From contig CM060075.1 in assembly GCA_030533445.1 (NCBI GenBank), positions 35,422,196-35,486,195 of the forward strand: a DNA stretch of 64,000 bases. Reading direction: 5' to 3'. The DNA is from Cyprinodon diabolis (taxonomy: Eukaryota > Chordata > Actinopteri > Cyprinodontiformes > Cyprinodontidae). Positions 19,308 through 44,000 of this stretch are shown here, piece by piece. Position 1 is the first letter of the stretch. The number at the start of each line of letters is the position of its first letter. Both the position numbers and the translations under genes were made by a program. Below the pieces are notes generated by a model. The model did no database searches. It saw only the letters and a program-made list of their open reading frames with translations, and was not told the DNA's origin.

Positions 19308-19800
19308 ATCAGTCAGAGGTCTACATAAACTCCCCATGGACATGAATGTCAGATTAATTTCTGGTCATTTCTTTCTAGGAAAAAGAAACAGAATTAATTC
19401 ACTTTGTTTTTTTTTTTTTTCTTCTTGAAGTCTAAATAATTCACAGTGGCACATAAATATTAAAAGAAGCTTTAATAACTTCTTCAATGCTGTTCCTGGC
19501 AGAACTAGCTTAGCTCAGTTACATCAGGCTGTACGGTTGTTTTTTCTACAAACTGAGCGTCTGTGATCTTCTGTTGTAACTGGATGCAGGTTTCCTCCAT
19601 CTTGCTTCTGAAGTGGAATAGCTTCATCATCCACCAGCTTTAGTGAAAGAAAAACAGTCCCACAGTATGATGCTGCCACCACCATACTTTAAAGTTGGAG
19701 CACTGTTCCATTGGTTTTTGAGAGCCTCGTTTATAATCACAGCTCAACATTTCCACCTGGCTTGAAGTGAGGATTATGAAATTCATGTTGATAGTAATCT
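19308..19800 (-). mobile_element. degenerate Tc1/mariner-like fragment
   Basis: 'cagtcagaggtctacataaact' at 19309-19330 resembles the terminal repeats of fish Tc1-like elements, which typically carry '..gtttacataca..'. 'atgatgctgccaccaccata' at 19660-19679 is the reverse of a well-known stretch of Tc1 transposase coding DNA. No intact frame remains. Confidence 0.5.
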
Positions 19801-21256
19801 GACTTAACCAGGGTTCCACTAGTTTCTACCGAGTGATTAGTTTGAGCTAGATTTTTTTGGTCCTCATAGCTCAGATTGACATCAGCTCACCACTGGTTGT
19901 TCTTAGATATTGATAAACTAGCTCACTATGTGCTACCACTCAGTGCAAACATTCAGTATGTTCTATTTCCATTGTTCTAAAGCATGATTGTTTCAAAGCT
20001 TGAATTGCGTTACCCTGTAAATTAAGGTAACCTACCAGAGTGGATAATTGAAATCAATCAGATCTTGTTTTAAAATCAGTTTCATTTATTTTCTTTATAA
20101 AACTGAAGTGAGAAAAAATGGTTAAATCTGATATGGAGTGGAGGAAAAAAGCAAGGATTAGATTTTTAAAACCATGTCGTCCAGCCCTAGTTTGTTTCTG
20201 GGTGGATCCTAAGCTCCTGCTGAACATCCTTAGTAGTTCTTATATTAGAGAGCAGCTCCCAGGATGAAATTGGGGATGACAGCATGATGCTCTAGGCCTA
20301 ATTTTCCTGTCAGTGGGATGGCATTTTCTACCAAGGAGCATAGAAATTATTCTCTTCAAACTTCTAATGGTTTGAGCTTTAACCAGCAGAACGACAATCC
20401 CATTAGAACTGGTTTTAAAGCAGGCTAACATTAAGCTTCCTGAATGCCTGACCTCAACAAATTCAATATTTGTGGACTACACCCAGAAGCCAGGTCTATG
20501 CAAGCAGACCATTCTGTGAACATGAGCTCCACCCATTCTGCCTTCTTTGTATAGGGTATGCAGATTTCTGTTGTGGTTGCACGCTGTGTTATCAGTCTAG
20601 TGTGGAAAGAGAAGGCATCAGCCCGATGGATGTAACCTTCTGACTGGAGCTCACTGCTGGGAGGTAGTTTTTTTATTTTTATCCGGATCATAAAGAGATT
20701 AATTAACAGTTTAATCTGCATCCTCCTGCCTTAACTGCAGATTGGTGACACTAAAAGCTGAAATGACTGCATGCCTATTCTGATGACTCTACTTATGAAT
20801 GTGTACGTTTTCTGGTTTTTATTTTGCCTAACATAATACAATGAACTATACAAGGGGCCAAATTCGGATTTAGTCTTTTGTGAAAAAAAAAACACAAAAT
20901 GGAACTTCTCTGTTTTTTATCTGAGATTAATGAGGTCATATCCACTTAATTGAACTATTGATTTTCTGGATATGGAGAGATGTTCTTTATCAAAGAGGTG
21001 TGCTACGGTTTGAAGCAGCTCCAAATGGGTAAGCCAGCTGATACTATCTCTGTTCATTTGTATTTCAGTTCTATCCTGGTTTAGACCATCTTAATACTTG
21101 CCTTGAATCTTCAGCCTAATTTATTGCACACATGCAGGGTCTAATATCTCTCTTGCAGATATTTCTATACATAATTATTAAAACATGATTGAAAAACTGG
21201 TGCATGTTTTTCCTGTTTTGCTGCTCTTTGGTTTCAGTCTGTTGGTATGTGGAATG

Positions 21257-21280
21257 TGGGGGGGTGGGGGGGGGGGTGGT
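21257..21280 (+). repeat. G-rich run, possible G-quadruplex
   Basis: 'ggggggtggggggggggtgg' lies in otherwise AT-rich DNA. Four G-runs are available, so a quadruplex is possible. No functional context is visible. Confidence 0.6.
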
Positions 21281-23229
21281 AATACTAGGAGGGTGTTATG
21301 GAATCAGAGTGATGGTTTATATTCGCTATATTTATTGATTCCCAATGTGTGAAAATATCTGTCTGTAATTTTTTGTTGTTGTTGAGATTTTCAGATGAAA
21401 TGTTGATTCTGAAAAGATTTTTCAATGAAATGATCTTTTCCTGTTGTTTTTCTTTTGCTCCATTGAAACATGTAAGGCAGATGTATTCTTGATTTTTGCT
21501 TTCATGGGATCAAAAATAGTGAGGAGAAAATGAAATCAGATGTTTACATTTTTTTTTCTATTTTCATTCTAAGTAATTATCTGCATCTCCTCAAAAAAAA
21601 TACAAAAAATCTTAGTTAGAAAGCTGCATTCTTGTGTCTATAGCCAGATATAACAATAGACATGTATTATTAAGGCATGAACGGTGAGTTTTAAGAAGCA
21701 TCAGGTCTTCATCTTACAAAATTGGAATCAACTCTCTAAGAAGCTGAGGATCCAAGAGCTTTATTCCAGATCATCTTTAATTGACTGAATGAATCATGTC
21801 TGTTTCTACAGAGCAGATTTGTTAAGGTGTCTTAAAGAACAAAAATACTAACAATGTTGTTTAGAAATATGAGAGCGAAGTGGAAATGCCTGTCCATAAT
21901 AAACAGCACCATGTTTCCAGAAAAATAAAACCATACAGAGGAAAACGCCACATAGCTCTACAGCACGGTGGTGGATGGCTGATGATTTGGGCTGTGAGCA
22001 CCTTGCAGTCAGGTTTTCCTGAGAGGGGGGGTGCAAACAAGATCATCAAGTGCTCACAGCGCCCTCTGGGAACATTGTTCACAAACAACATCAAATTCAC
22101 AACAGAAACAAAAAAAAAAAAAATGAATTTAATTGTTTAATGGTTCGTTTAAAGTCAACACCTTAAACATGATCGAAATGCAGTGGAGGGACTTTTGCAG
22201 ACGCTTGGACTGAAAAGAAGACTTAGTTTTATTTTACGATACCTGAAATGAACAAGAAGAATGAAATAAATAGATACTGAAAGGTTTGAGTTTCTGCTCA
22301 GGATTTCTTAACCTGACTGAGTTTGTTTTATTATATCTGCTCAGTGGCAAGAAGTAGAGAACCTTTATAACTCTCACTTGGGCTATGCATTATCATATTT
22401 ACATTTAATATTTCATTAGTATTCTAAGTTAATTATGCCCCCTAAGTTTATCAATAACAGAAATGGGTTTAATTGAACCTGTGATGAACAGAAGGTTTGT
22501 GGGGCATAGAAGAAAAGGTATGACCAAGGTGGCATTCAATTAAAACTGGTCACTGTAGATGCTGTAATGTTCATCACTTTCCACAAGAGGGCAGAACTTC
22601 AGACTCATTTACCATTACACCTGCTTCAGATAGAGTTTAAAAACAAAGTTATTTTATTCACGTAACAGGGATCCATATATATGTAGTGATATATATATAT
22701 ATATGTTTTAAGAAACAAAGACCGCCTCTTTATTTAATATCTATAGTCAAACATCACATTTGATCTCTTAAAAAGCTGTAGATAAGTTTTATTTTAGCCA
22801 TTACTAGCCTATTCTAGCTATACAAATATACTGTCAGCATTGCCTGACCAAGAACAAACAAAAATTTATAATTATCCTTTTTTTGTCTTGCTTTTGCCAT
22901 AAAGATCTTAAAATAAATGACTTTGTAGATAAATGTTTGTGTAAAATACTCTCCAAATAAGTTCCAAATGTCAAAGGTGCTGTTAAAAATCAATTATAAA
23001 AATTACACTGTACAAAGCGGTGAGAAGCAGTTTCTCTAAATCGAAAAAGGCATTCCTAAATGCAGGACTGAAAATAGACACACAGGCATTAACTATAAAA
23101 ATAGTACAGTGTAAAATAGTAAATTGTTGCTAATTTTGGTCAAAATGGGGTTTTAAAGCAATCCCTATAAAACCAAACCTTAAAAATAATTTCCAAGGTG
23201 TATCTTTTTTGTCTTCTAGTTTTAAATCG

Positions 23230-23540
23230 TTTAATTGGGTGCATCAAAGATGGATAACAAGCAGAGAACAGGGAAATGGGGAACCTCTGATGGATGGTGT
23301 GGACACAACCACCTGATTCTGAATGTGAACAAAAGAAGGGAGTTGATAGATGTCAGAAGAACCAGGAGTAGAAATACCTTGGTGTTCACCTTTACAACAA
23401 ACTAGTCTGAGACACTACTGTGAAGCCGCCTACAGGACAGGACACAACAGACTGCACTTTCTAAAAAAGCTTAGAAGCAATGTTTGCATTATCTGCTGGA
23501 GTAACAGTATTAGAGCAAATGACTTTAAAAGCTGAACAAG
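23230..23540 (+). mobile_element. LINE reverse-transcriptase remnant
   Basis: Frame-broken translation gives HLILNVNKRRELIDVRRTRS and then a YRTGHNRLHFLKKLRSNVC block. This corresponds to the C-terminal reverse-transcriptase pattern 'LxLNVxKTKExVxDFRR...YRKGQxRLYFLRRLRSFxVC'. It is 5' truncated and dead. Confidence 0.6.
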
Positions 23541-23594
23541 CTGATGACAGAAATAAATGCTAATTGTCCTGTGCTTATATACTGATACAAGTCG

Positions 23595-23790
23595 GTCAGA
23601 AGACACTACATTCAGTCATTAACCCATTCACTCAAACACTGATGGTGGCAACCTACATTGTAGCCACAGTTGCCCTGGGGCTCACTGACAGAAACAAGGG
23701 TGCTGTACACTGGATCCTCCCACCATCAACAGGTGATGAAGTATCTTGCCCAAGGACACTACAAAATAAAAGCCTCAGGTTGCAGGGCAA
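23595..23790 (+). repeat. dispersed fish repeat, copy 1
   Basis: It shares, with modest divergence, 'ctacattgtagccacag', 'tgccctggggctcactgaca' and 'cttgcccaaggacac' with 63520-63715. There is no coding potential; it is probably the tail of a retroposon family common in teleosts. Confidence 0.7.
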
Positions 23791-23814
23791 ACTACATCGG
23801 ATGCCACTGTTTAA

Positions 23815-23879
23815 AGGAAGGAAGGAAGGAAGGAAGGAAGGAAGGAAGGAAGGAAGGAAGGAAGGAAGGAAGGAAGGAA

Positions 23880-23956
<77 letters not shown>
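23815..23956 (+). repeat. (GGAA)n/(GAAA)n microsatellite
   Basis: About 70 bp of GGAA repeats pass into about 75 bp of GAAA repeats. It is a purine-only tract capable of triplex formation. The frames of 'GRKE/KERK' residues are artefacts. Confidence 0.95.
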
Positions 23957-24718
23957 TTAGTTTAAGGTCAGAGTTCATGTGAAGAATGACTTCTTGGATT
24001 AGGATCAGTTTCCCTCTCCGGCAGGTTGGGGGAATCTAAAACTGTCTTAAGATATATAATAATAATAATAATAATATTAATAACAATTACACTTTATTGA
24101 TCTCACATTGGAGAAATGTACCTCAATTTTTAACGCACAGCAAGAACACATATTTCTCGCCTTGATTGACATCAAATTGTATTGAAGTAAAGTAATTAAA
24201 GGAGAAAGATCGATGCAATGATTATGTTGAGAGGAAATCTGTTCTCTACATGATAAAAGGCATCATAAACTATTTTTAGGGAAACTATTTTTCACAAGGG
24301 ACTGCTATTTTTCACTTGAACACCTTCACAATTTTTAAGTCTTTCCTGAAAGTGAAAAATGCACACTGATTTTTTGTTTTGTTTTTTGCAGCTTCATAGC
24401 TGAACTACTGTGTCCAAGCAGTGATTGCAAACAAGGGGTCAAACAGTGGGTAAGTGCGTAAATAGATGTCTTATCAGGGTGAGATTATGCACTTGGCAAC
24501 ATTTCAGAAGCCGCTCTGTGCAAACCTGTTTATAGAAGGAAGTTAGGGCTGGCTTCATGCATGTGGTGACTGTCAGTGTATTGTACTAAGGGGTGGGTCA
24601 GTCCATCACACTGGATGCACCGGTTTAATGACACGTATTATCCTACCGTGTTTAACTAGCCCTGCAGCTGCCTCTCTGGTCCTTTAAAGCATTTTCAAAG
24701 GTGACTGTGCGCCTCTGA

Positions 24719-35540
<10,822 letters not shown>

Positions 35541-37120
35541 AGTACTAAAGAAATAATGCAAAGTAGCAGAGGATTGTAAAAGAGGGTCTGTTCGTACAAT
35601 CTCTTTCCTGGAAAAATAAATAACCTACAGGGTAGATCTTGACATTGACAATATGGGCAGTTGGAAGGACCGTTTAGAAAGGATGGAACCAATCTTTTTC
35701 TGCAGGGTACAGTTTATCCAAAAAGAAGTCACTGGTAAAATAAATACCTCATTTATCAAACATTAACTATATGTTATAAAAGGGTCAATACATTTTTTCA
35801 GCTGTAAACCAGTTATCCTTCCCATACATCAAGATTAAGGAGGTTCAGTAACCTTCAACATCAAGAGTCATAAAAATACAGAATCACGGTAGTCTGAAAA
35901 ATGTTTTTGTTTTCAGTTACAATGTTAAAACTTCAATATCTAAAATCTATTTTCATTGGGTAATTTAAGTTTTTGCAGACATTTTTAATGTCTTATTTCA
36001 TTAATATGTCTTTTATGAAGGGGTTTTTGTGAAAGGATGTGTGGATCAATTCAAAACTAGTTTTTAATGTAATTTATCGATTTATAAGGTTTGGTAAAGG
36101 AACTGTTTTTTATGTAATGCCAAGGTGCTTGTAACTCTCTGATTCTCTTGGTTTTCTCAAATGTGTGTGTTTTGTAGCCTGTTGGAAGCAGAGGTTGACC
36201 TGTTCCAGTTAAAGGAAAATTTATACTTTTACTTTGTTGTTTTTTTCATTAGATATAATTTGAGAGGATTTAATACAAGATGCTAATTTATAGCCAGAGA
36301 TAATTTATTTAGCAAAGACTAAATTAGGATTGGCACTGTTACGTTTAATGTATTTTTGTTTATTCAAACTCAAAGTCAAATGAAAAACAATAATCTTTTT
36401 ATTAAGAACACCTTATTCGGGATAAGAAAATCTTCAAATATACTGTGATGTTTGTTGTTTGCGTATGTCACAATGGAATGTTTTATATGGGTTAAGTTCA
36501 GATTATTATCAATAAAAATTTGTGATCATAACTAAAATTTATGTCAATGTTTTTAAACAGTTGCTAACTTTACCCCTGATTATAAAGAATAGATCAATAA
36601 GTATTTTCTAAGTCACCTTTATTATATTAATACTTGCAAGAATGAGAATGCATAACAGCTTGTAGACGTGTTCTCGATTTAAAAGAGTTAAACAAGTCAT
36701 TATATGATAAAACATTCAGCACCTTCATAAAACAACTAGAACCCTGTAAGGTTCATTTTTTCTGGGAGACGGTATTAATATATAAACAGAGTTATCGAGT
36801 TACCCGTATCATCTTCATTCTTGTGTGTTTTATGTGTGTATATTGTATCACTAAGTAGGAGGTCCAGAACCATCTCTTTGCTCTCGACACCCACTAGTTC
36901 TGTTTGTTCTGGTCCAGTCTTCACCATGGTTCTTTTTGCTGTGAAGACAACCTTTTGGTCCATGTTTCCCACAGATTATAAAAGGATCAGACAGTTCAGC
37001 ACAGTCATGTTCCAACCTTCATGTTCTGCCTTATCTGTCTATCTTCTTGTTAGCAGATTGTTTTGTTTCCTTCGTCTTTGTAACCAGATTAGAACTAGAG
37101 GGTCTCATCACTTAAAACAT
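35541..37120. other. intergenic, no gene recognised
   Basis: Contains the AATAAA at 35615 for cmas copy B and AT-rich unique-looking DNA. No frame with family resemblance was found. Confidence 0.6.
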
Positions 37121-37123
37121 GTT

Positions 37124-38140
37124 TGTCAATGTTTTGGATCTGTTCAAATTTGATCTCAGAGTTTTCATTGGTCTTATTTCCATTCTTGTGTTGTAGTTAT
37201 TTTTGATTGTATTTTAGTTCTTAGATATTTCTTGTCTCAGTCTTATTTTCCCTAGCTCCCTTCTTGCCTATGTCAACACCTGCTCCCAAACTGCTAATTA
37301 GCCTAGTTTCTCTCTCCCATTTATTCTGCTTCTGTTCAGTCACTCTTTGCTGGTTTGTCATCATTTCTCTGCCCCTTTTTTTATAAGTATTGCTGGTACT
37401 CAGTTTTTGTGGATTTTGTGGATTTTTGTTTTGGATTTTTGCTTTTGTTGAACTTTTTGGTTAATTAAATATTCAAGAAACCACTTCAGCTTTTTGGGTC
37501 TGCATTTGGGTCCTGTCAAACCTCCACCCCCACCTGACAGTACAAACCAGCCAACAATGGACCCAGCAGACTTTGTCTTAATATTGGGCACTCAGGAGAA
37601 ACAGATGGAGAAACAGGAGGAGCAACTGGCTTTTTTACAAGAGGAGATGAAACAACTGAATGCTAAAAGGGGAATGTTCAAGATCGCTTTTCCGGAAGAG
37701 ATTTACTTTCTTGTGAATCACATCATGATTCACAAGAAAGTTCACATCAGAGCTCCTCTCGTGTGTCCCAAGCTGTGTGCCTTGGTCGGTGGCCCCCCGA
37801 GGGTCCTGATGCAGAGACGCCAGCCTCCAGATGTCCTTCTTCATCGGCCGCCTCCAGAAACTCTGCCTCGTCTCCGGCCTCATGGCCAGAATTTTGAGAC
37901 TTTGCTTCTTCTTGCCCTCCTTTGGTGGGTTGATTTGTGTTTGGACTCTGTTTTTGGTTTTTGTTTCTTCCCCTCCTTCCTGGTTGTTGCTCCGCCCGCC
38001 CTGGGTGGGTTGTTTTTGTGTTTAGACTTTTTAGGGCGTCTGGAATCCGACCTTACAGTAAGTGGGGAGGGTACTGTCATTGTTTTGGTTCTGCTCAAGT
38101 TTTATCTCTAAGTTTTCATTGGTCTTATTTCCATTACTGA
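37124..38140 (+). mobile_element. collapsed Gypsy-like LTR retrotransposon
   Basis: A left LTR (about 37124-37518) starts TGTCAATGTTTTGG. A second LTR start at 38075, TGTCATTGTTTTGG, follows a polypurine tract (GTGGGGAGGG) and is cut off at about 38140. Just inside the left LTR, a gag-like start, MDPADFVLILGTQEKQMEKQ, follows a 'tgacagtac' stretch, as in fish Ty3/Gypsy elements. Only about 550 bp of interior remains; pol is absent. Confidence 0.65.
37705..37741. repeat. perfect 16-bp inverted repeat
   Basis: ACTTTCTTGTGAATCA (37705-37720) and its exact inverse complement (37726-37741) are separated by 5 bases, inside the collapsed Gypsy-like element. It may mark the deletion junction that removed pol. 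Confidence 0.85.
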
Positions 38141-39801
38141 TGTCATATATATATATTTATTAATGTTAATCAGCTTTATCCAAGTGATGGATTGAATACT
38201 TCATTATAAAATAAATATTTTGCTGTGTGAATACATATCTTATTTATATATATTTGTTTATTATTTAACTTTTATTTAAAAGGTACTTCTTCCAAAAATA
38301 ATTGAGTTGATAAGAATGAAGACGAAGTGCTACTTATGCAAATCCAGTCATGAAGTGCCTTGGGGTTTTCAGTTGTTATCCAAGATGCCACTAATCACAC
38401 CTTGTTCTGTTTGAGGCAGCTGTAGACTGTAACACAGTCTGTGTGAAAATCGAAGGACAACTCAGAAAACTCATAAAGTCCATCTCATTTACAAATAAAA
38501 TAGATAGCTGGGCTGTAAAAAAACAGAACTCAACTTTGGATATACAGAACCAAGAGGTTTAGGTATAAACTCTAGATGTGGATGATTTTTGTTTTGAGCA
38601 GTGTGCGGAATCTGCTTCTTCTCCACAGCCATCAGACAGCTGAACTCTTGAGAGAACTCTAAATCATGTCTACATGATACTGATATGTTCTGAAAGCTGT
38701 ACAAATGAAATTCCAATATTGACAATAAAAGTTGTCATGATACAAAAAAGGACAAAGTAAATTTTATGCAAAATTTTGATTTCTTGATATAGTCTCATAG
38801 TAGACATAACACAAAAAGTACAAGAATCTATTCTTATATTTTAGTAACATCTACTATGTATCTTAATGTCAGCTTAGATATTTTTGAAAAAAGCAACAAA
38901 ACCAATAAAATCCTGTACCTGCTGGTATTAAAGAATCCTTTAAAGCATTGTACATTTATGTATATATAACACAAATGTAGTGTTAATACCCTGGACCTAT
39001 GCAGATTGACCTTGTGTTTCTTTTATTAAGGTGTTGATTTCATTCTCACAGCCTTCAAAAACATTCTTTTCCGGTGGCCTAAAATAACTGTTCCCTTATA
39101 TATATTTTGATAATCAAAATGTAAATTTAGCTGTTGATTCTATAATAATATTCATCTAACAGTGATCTACTGTTCCCCCCTCCAACATGAAAACAAAAAC
39201 TCTGCTATCATTCCATGCAATTTAAAAGTAAGAACAGTTTTGAACCAGTTCATTTCCAGAAAAAAACTTTAATCTGGAAAGAAGATGCATTAGATCTGTA
39301 TCAGATCTAATGATAAAAAAAAACAGGCCTTGACATTCTTTGACTACAAATCTCTGTCAAATCTGAAGATAAATGCTAAAGGAGACCCAAATGTAACTAG
39401 AGGAATCCATGCCTATGTCAGAACAACTGAAGGTTAGCTGTAATTCAAGAAGGTCTTTGAGACTAAAACAGGAACAAGAAGTATAAACAGATTATAACAG
39501 CAGAGAGTATCAATAATGTGGAGATGTGATTGAGAAAAATAAACCAGTTGATCACAATGAAAAGATTCAATGTAAACAAATCACTCTTAGCTGAGAAGAA
39601 AGAAAAAAACATTTATTAAAAAAAAGACTCAAAAAATAATACAAAGAACTCGTAAATTTTAAATGTTTATTTCTGACAGAATCATGATACAAAGCAAAGA
39701 AAATTATATTGTCATGCTAACAAATTGAAATTGAATTGAAGTGAATTAACGCAATACCATATTTAGCAAACACTGATATAAAGAACGTTTGACATTAAAT
39801 T
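38141..39801. other. intergenic, repeat traces only
   Basis: 38500-38760 resembles a retroposon 3' end ('gacaataaaagttgtcat'). 39288-39312 is a perfect small palindrome, CATTAGATCTG-TAT-CAGATCTAATG. No genes were seen. Confidence 0.5.
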
Positions 39802-40424
39802 TGTTGGGATCTGGAGGCTTTGTACACTTTCTCCACCAGAGGGCGCACGAGATCTCCTGGGGGCATGAGCTGACTGCAACACCTGTCTTACATCTGCTCA
39901 TCAGGAAGCCCTATTTAAGGAGGAGGAGGCTAACACTTCCCTGCCAGAGTGTTTGCCAGTAATGGTAGAGCTAAACCTGAGCCAAACAACCAGATCTGAA
40001 TCTCTGTTTTTTTCGTGAACCTGCCTGACCCTGTTTCTCTCTGCCTCACATATTGAGTCCTGTCTGAAGACCTGAAATCCTGGAGAATTATCTCTGTCTG
40101 GAATCTGCCTGCCTGCACTCAGTTAAGCCTCTGCCTCTGCCCTCAGCCTTCTGCCTGCCGACTAGCCTCTGGACCCTCAAGGTTCCCCCCCTGCAGCTCG
40201 CTCCACCTTTGAGCAGGTATTTACTCTAACATCTGAAAACCTGCAGTTTACCTGGATCAACACTAACCCCTCTGTCCTCCTCAGTGGTGTTCCCCTCGTG
40301 ACCTGTCTGCCGAGTCAAGCACCAGTTCATACTCATTGTAAATTTGTAAATAAACCTTTGAACTTTTTCTCTGTCTCAAGAGTGTTTCTGCATGTGGGTT
40401 AGACGCCTTGAACCCAACATGACA
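39802..40424 (+). mobile_element. solo LTR (Gypsy-type)
   Basis: A 623-bp unit begins TGTTGGGATC and ends CCCAACATGACA. It is flanked by perfect 5-bp duplications AAATT (39797-39801 and 40425-40429). It includes a TATA-like 'ctatttaag' (39911-39919) and an AATAAA (about 40350), the usual LTR promoter and polyadenylation parts. The structure shows that an LTR retrotransposon inserted here and then recombined out, leaving one LTR. Confidence 0.88.
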
Positions 40425-41020
40425 AAATTTACCAATTAAAAAGGAAACCTGTCCAAGAACATCTTTATCATAACATCACTACAACCATACAGCGAAAAAA
40501 AAAATGTAATTTAGATTTAAAGATCTAAACATGATGCTCAATTCAATTCAGTTTAAGAATGATCCTCAACTAATATGATCTCAAGGTTTAATGCAGAGCA
40601 GATCAGGGTTATAGAAATAATAATTTCAACATCACAGAGATAGATTTAGAGTCATATACGTACATACATTCCAGTTAGGACACACTTATAAATCAGTACA
40701 TGTAGGTTTAGTGTGGGATATTGCTGTGGCACTAAGACTAAATGCATTGTTTTCATTGTATTTGTAACATGTGATGCACTTTATTTCTAGAATCATTTAA
40801 TACCTTAAGTTAAGATTTTATATTAGACTAATGAGCTGTTAACTCCAAGCTTATTTCACAGAACTCTTCAAGTTGAAGTAGAGAGTGTTAAGAAAAACAT
40901 AAACTTTACCTTAAACACTTGAAAAAGGACACCATAAGGTCCCACCACCAAGAAAAAAAGAAAAGAAAAATACACTACATATAAGAACCAGTTAGTCTCT
41001 TAACTACATTTATTATGATT

Positions 41021-44000
41021 TCATTTGATGCTGAATGATTTCTTGAGACTTTCCTTTGCCTGCTCTACTGTGATTTTCTTCCAACCATCAGGAATGTCAG
41101 CAGGCTTTGCTTCATACGCTTCAGCAAAATCCTTGTTGTACTTGTTCATCACATATTTCCAATAATCTGATGCCTCATAACTTGAATCTGGAGTAATTTT
41201 CCAGTCTGAATAAATATCCCTATATTTTTTATAAGGATGATATACATTGTTTGTATCTCTACAACGAAAACGCCGGTCACTGATAACAAGAGAAGAGCAG
41301 ATATCAGTTGTGAGTTTTCTTGAATCTTCCCACCTATACAGACCTAAACCATTTGATCGATGGAGGGAAGCAAAGTGTTCAGTGTGAGCTGCTCCCCCTG
41401 CATCACAGGATATTTTACAGAATGGACACTGTTTACCACAACCAACCACTCTGGTGAAAAGCTCATCCTGTGGGTTTAATTGGAGATGTCTGAGTTTTGC
41501 GTCAAAGTCTGTGTTTTTAAACTTCTCCCTAAGAGCTTCTTTCATTTCCTTCACGCACTCACTGAGCCAGTGAGAAAACTGTTCCTGGTCAGCCTTGTTC
41601 AGAACCATAAAGGCATTGAGAGCATCCTGGGGAATAGCCAGTTTATCACCAAGTTCTTTGCAGATATTTCCAACAAATGTCTTCAGACTGTCAGTCTTTT
41701 CTGCTTTTGCCTTTTCAATGGCAGCAGTTATGTGGTCGATGCAGGACTGAAGATGTTTGTCCTCTAACTTAGATACTGAGAACTCAGAGGAGAAACTCTC
41801 CTTAATTCTATCACATATCCATACTTTTACATAATCTTCATATGAACAAATGTATCTCTGAAAGCTTTCAAAGTTGTTTTTTTCAATCAAATCCAGTAAT
41901 ATTAAATACTGGAAGGACATCCGTGTGCTGAACTCTTCTTTTGTCAGCATTCTATCAACAATATCAGAACCAAGAGAACGATAGACAAAGTCCTCCACAG
42001 CAGGTTTCAGACATTGGTTGGTGAATTCTTCAGCTTTCTTCTGGCACTGATCTCTCTCATTGAACACATCTTTGAAATCTGTGCAGAACCTTTCCTTGTT
42101 TTCTTGCAGACATCTCTTAGGATCATTTTCTTGTAAAAAATCTTCATGCATCTTTTGAAACTCTCTGGCAGCAGATCCACAGATGTGCTGCTTCAGAGAA
42201 ACCTCAAAGTCAATGTCACTGTTAACATCATCATTGTTCAGCTTCTCGTCAATGATGTGAAGGATCTCCTGGATGTAAGTATCATGAAAATTTGTTTTCT
42301 TTTCCTTTTTTCTCATCACAAATTCACTGCAAACAGATATGATACTCTTGGCAATTTTTTGTCTCTCCTTTACTACATTCGTCAAGTGAATTATTCCTCG
42401 AAAAATCACTGTCTTATTGTCTAAATATGTGTATTCAAAATCCTTCAATCCACAGTCTTGAAGTCTTTTTTTACTTAGCAGTTCACATGCATGGCTTCCT
42501 TTGGGTGAAATATTTGCTAGCAATTGATGGTAAACCCTATCATAGACATTTAAAGTCTGCTGTGCAGCAAAAGTCAAGCTGTCCAATGTTTTAGTCCACA
42601 TCATATCAAAACTGTCTTCAAGCTCTTTGTCTGTCATTTTAACCTTTCTCTTTCGGCACTCATCAATTAAAGCACAAACTGCTTTTTCGATTTCTTCTGT
42701 ATAAGTGGTCTTAATTTTATGCACTTCTTGCTTTCCCTGTTTGATGTCCACTGCTACTCTAAGCTGTTTAAACACTGATCTTTCAGTTTGTCCTCTAAGA
42801 CTCTTTATGCTGTTAGAGAAATCCTCTCTGTATCTTTCAACCAGGTAAACATGACCTTCTGGCTGCTCAAAGTATTTCTTCAGGTTCTCAAGAATCTTTG
42901 ACTCCAAATTAGATGCCTCTATGACTGCTTCACTTTCTAACTCAGTGATAAATTCCTCCATGTCAGATATATCAGATGTTGCAGCAACTGTACCAAAATT
43001 AGAAATTCTAGTTTCTGCTTTGGTAACCCAAGTGTACATTTCTTTTTTAAACTCCCACTCCCATTTGTTGTACTCTGTGCAGAGCCTCATGTATGCATCA
43101 GCTACCAGACTGTTTCTGAAGCTGAAGATGAAGTTTTCATGTTTTACTGCGTTCCACAGGCTGGTTATCCACTCTTTGAACTCCAAGATGTTATTAGAAG
43201 AAGACCCACACTTTCCCAGCAGTTGGATAATGTTTTTCTTGAGCTCATAGACAGCCTCACTGTACCCTGCATTAACTGGCGCCATTGGTGGGTTTCCATT
43301 CCAGAGTCCAGGAATGTAGCAGTTCCCAGTGTCTGGATTGTACTCCATGACATCAGTGAATTTCTTGTTCTTCTTTTTCTTTTCCATTTTAGCTGCTGCC
43401 TGGGTCATCTCATTCAGCTGTTCTAGGAGCAGCTTTCTGTCCCGTAGGTTCTTCTCATGAGCGGAAACATCAGAAACGTTCTGGTGAACAAACTGACATC
43501 TGGGCTTTTTGCCAACCTCCTTCATCCTGAGGAAAGCATGCACCACTATCTGCAGGATGTCTTTCATTTCTGTTGAGTTCTCCATTGCGATATTGATAAT
43601 GGTGATATCACTCAGGCCAACAACAAGTGTTGCCAGCTCGTTGTCATGTTCATGGCTGTTGTCCAGTTGAGCGAGTTCAGGAGACTTTAAGCCTTCAGTG
43701 TCAATGATCACCATAAAGTCACAGTTTAGAACATTTCTGAAGTCTTCATTGACTTTGATGAGCAGCATGAAGGCACCTCTAGTGCATCGACCACTGCTGA
43801 CTGCAAACTGAACTCCAAACATGGTGTTCAGGAGGGTGGATTTCCCTGTGCTCTGAACTCCAAGAACTGTGACGACCACTATCTTGTTCTTAGGAGACAC
43901 CATGTCATTAAGCTGATAGAGAACATCAGTCACCCATCTGAGAGGTATGTTGGAAGCATCTCCATCTACAAGCTCAAGAGGAAATCCATCCAGCAACAAC

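Noticed and set aside
23564..23965. 133-codon frame rich in GRKE/KERK
   Set aside because: Reads through a dispersed repeat and a GGAA/GAAA microsatellite.
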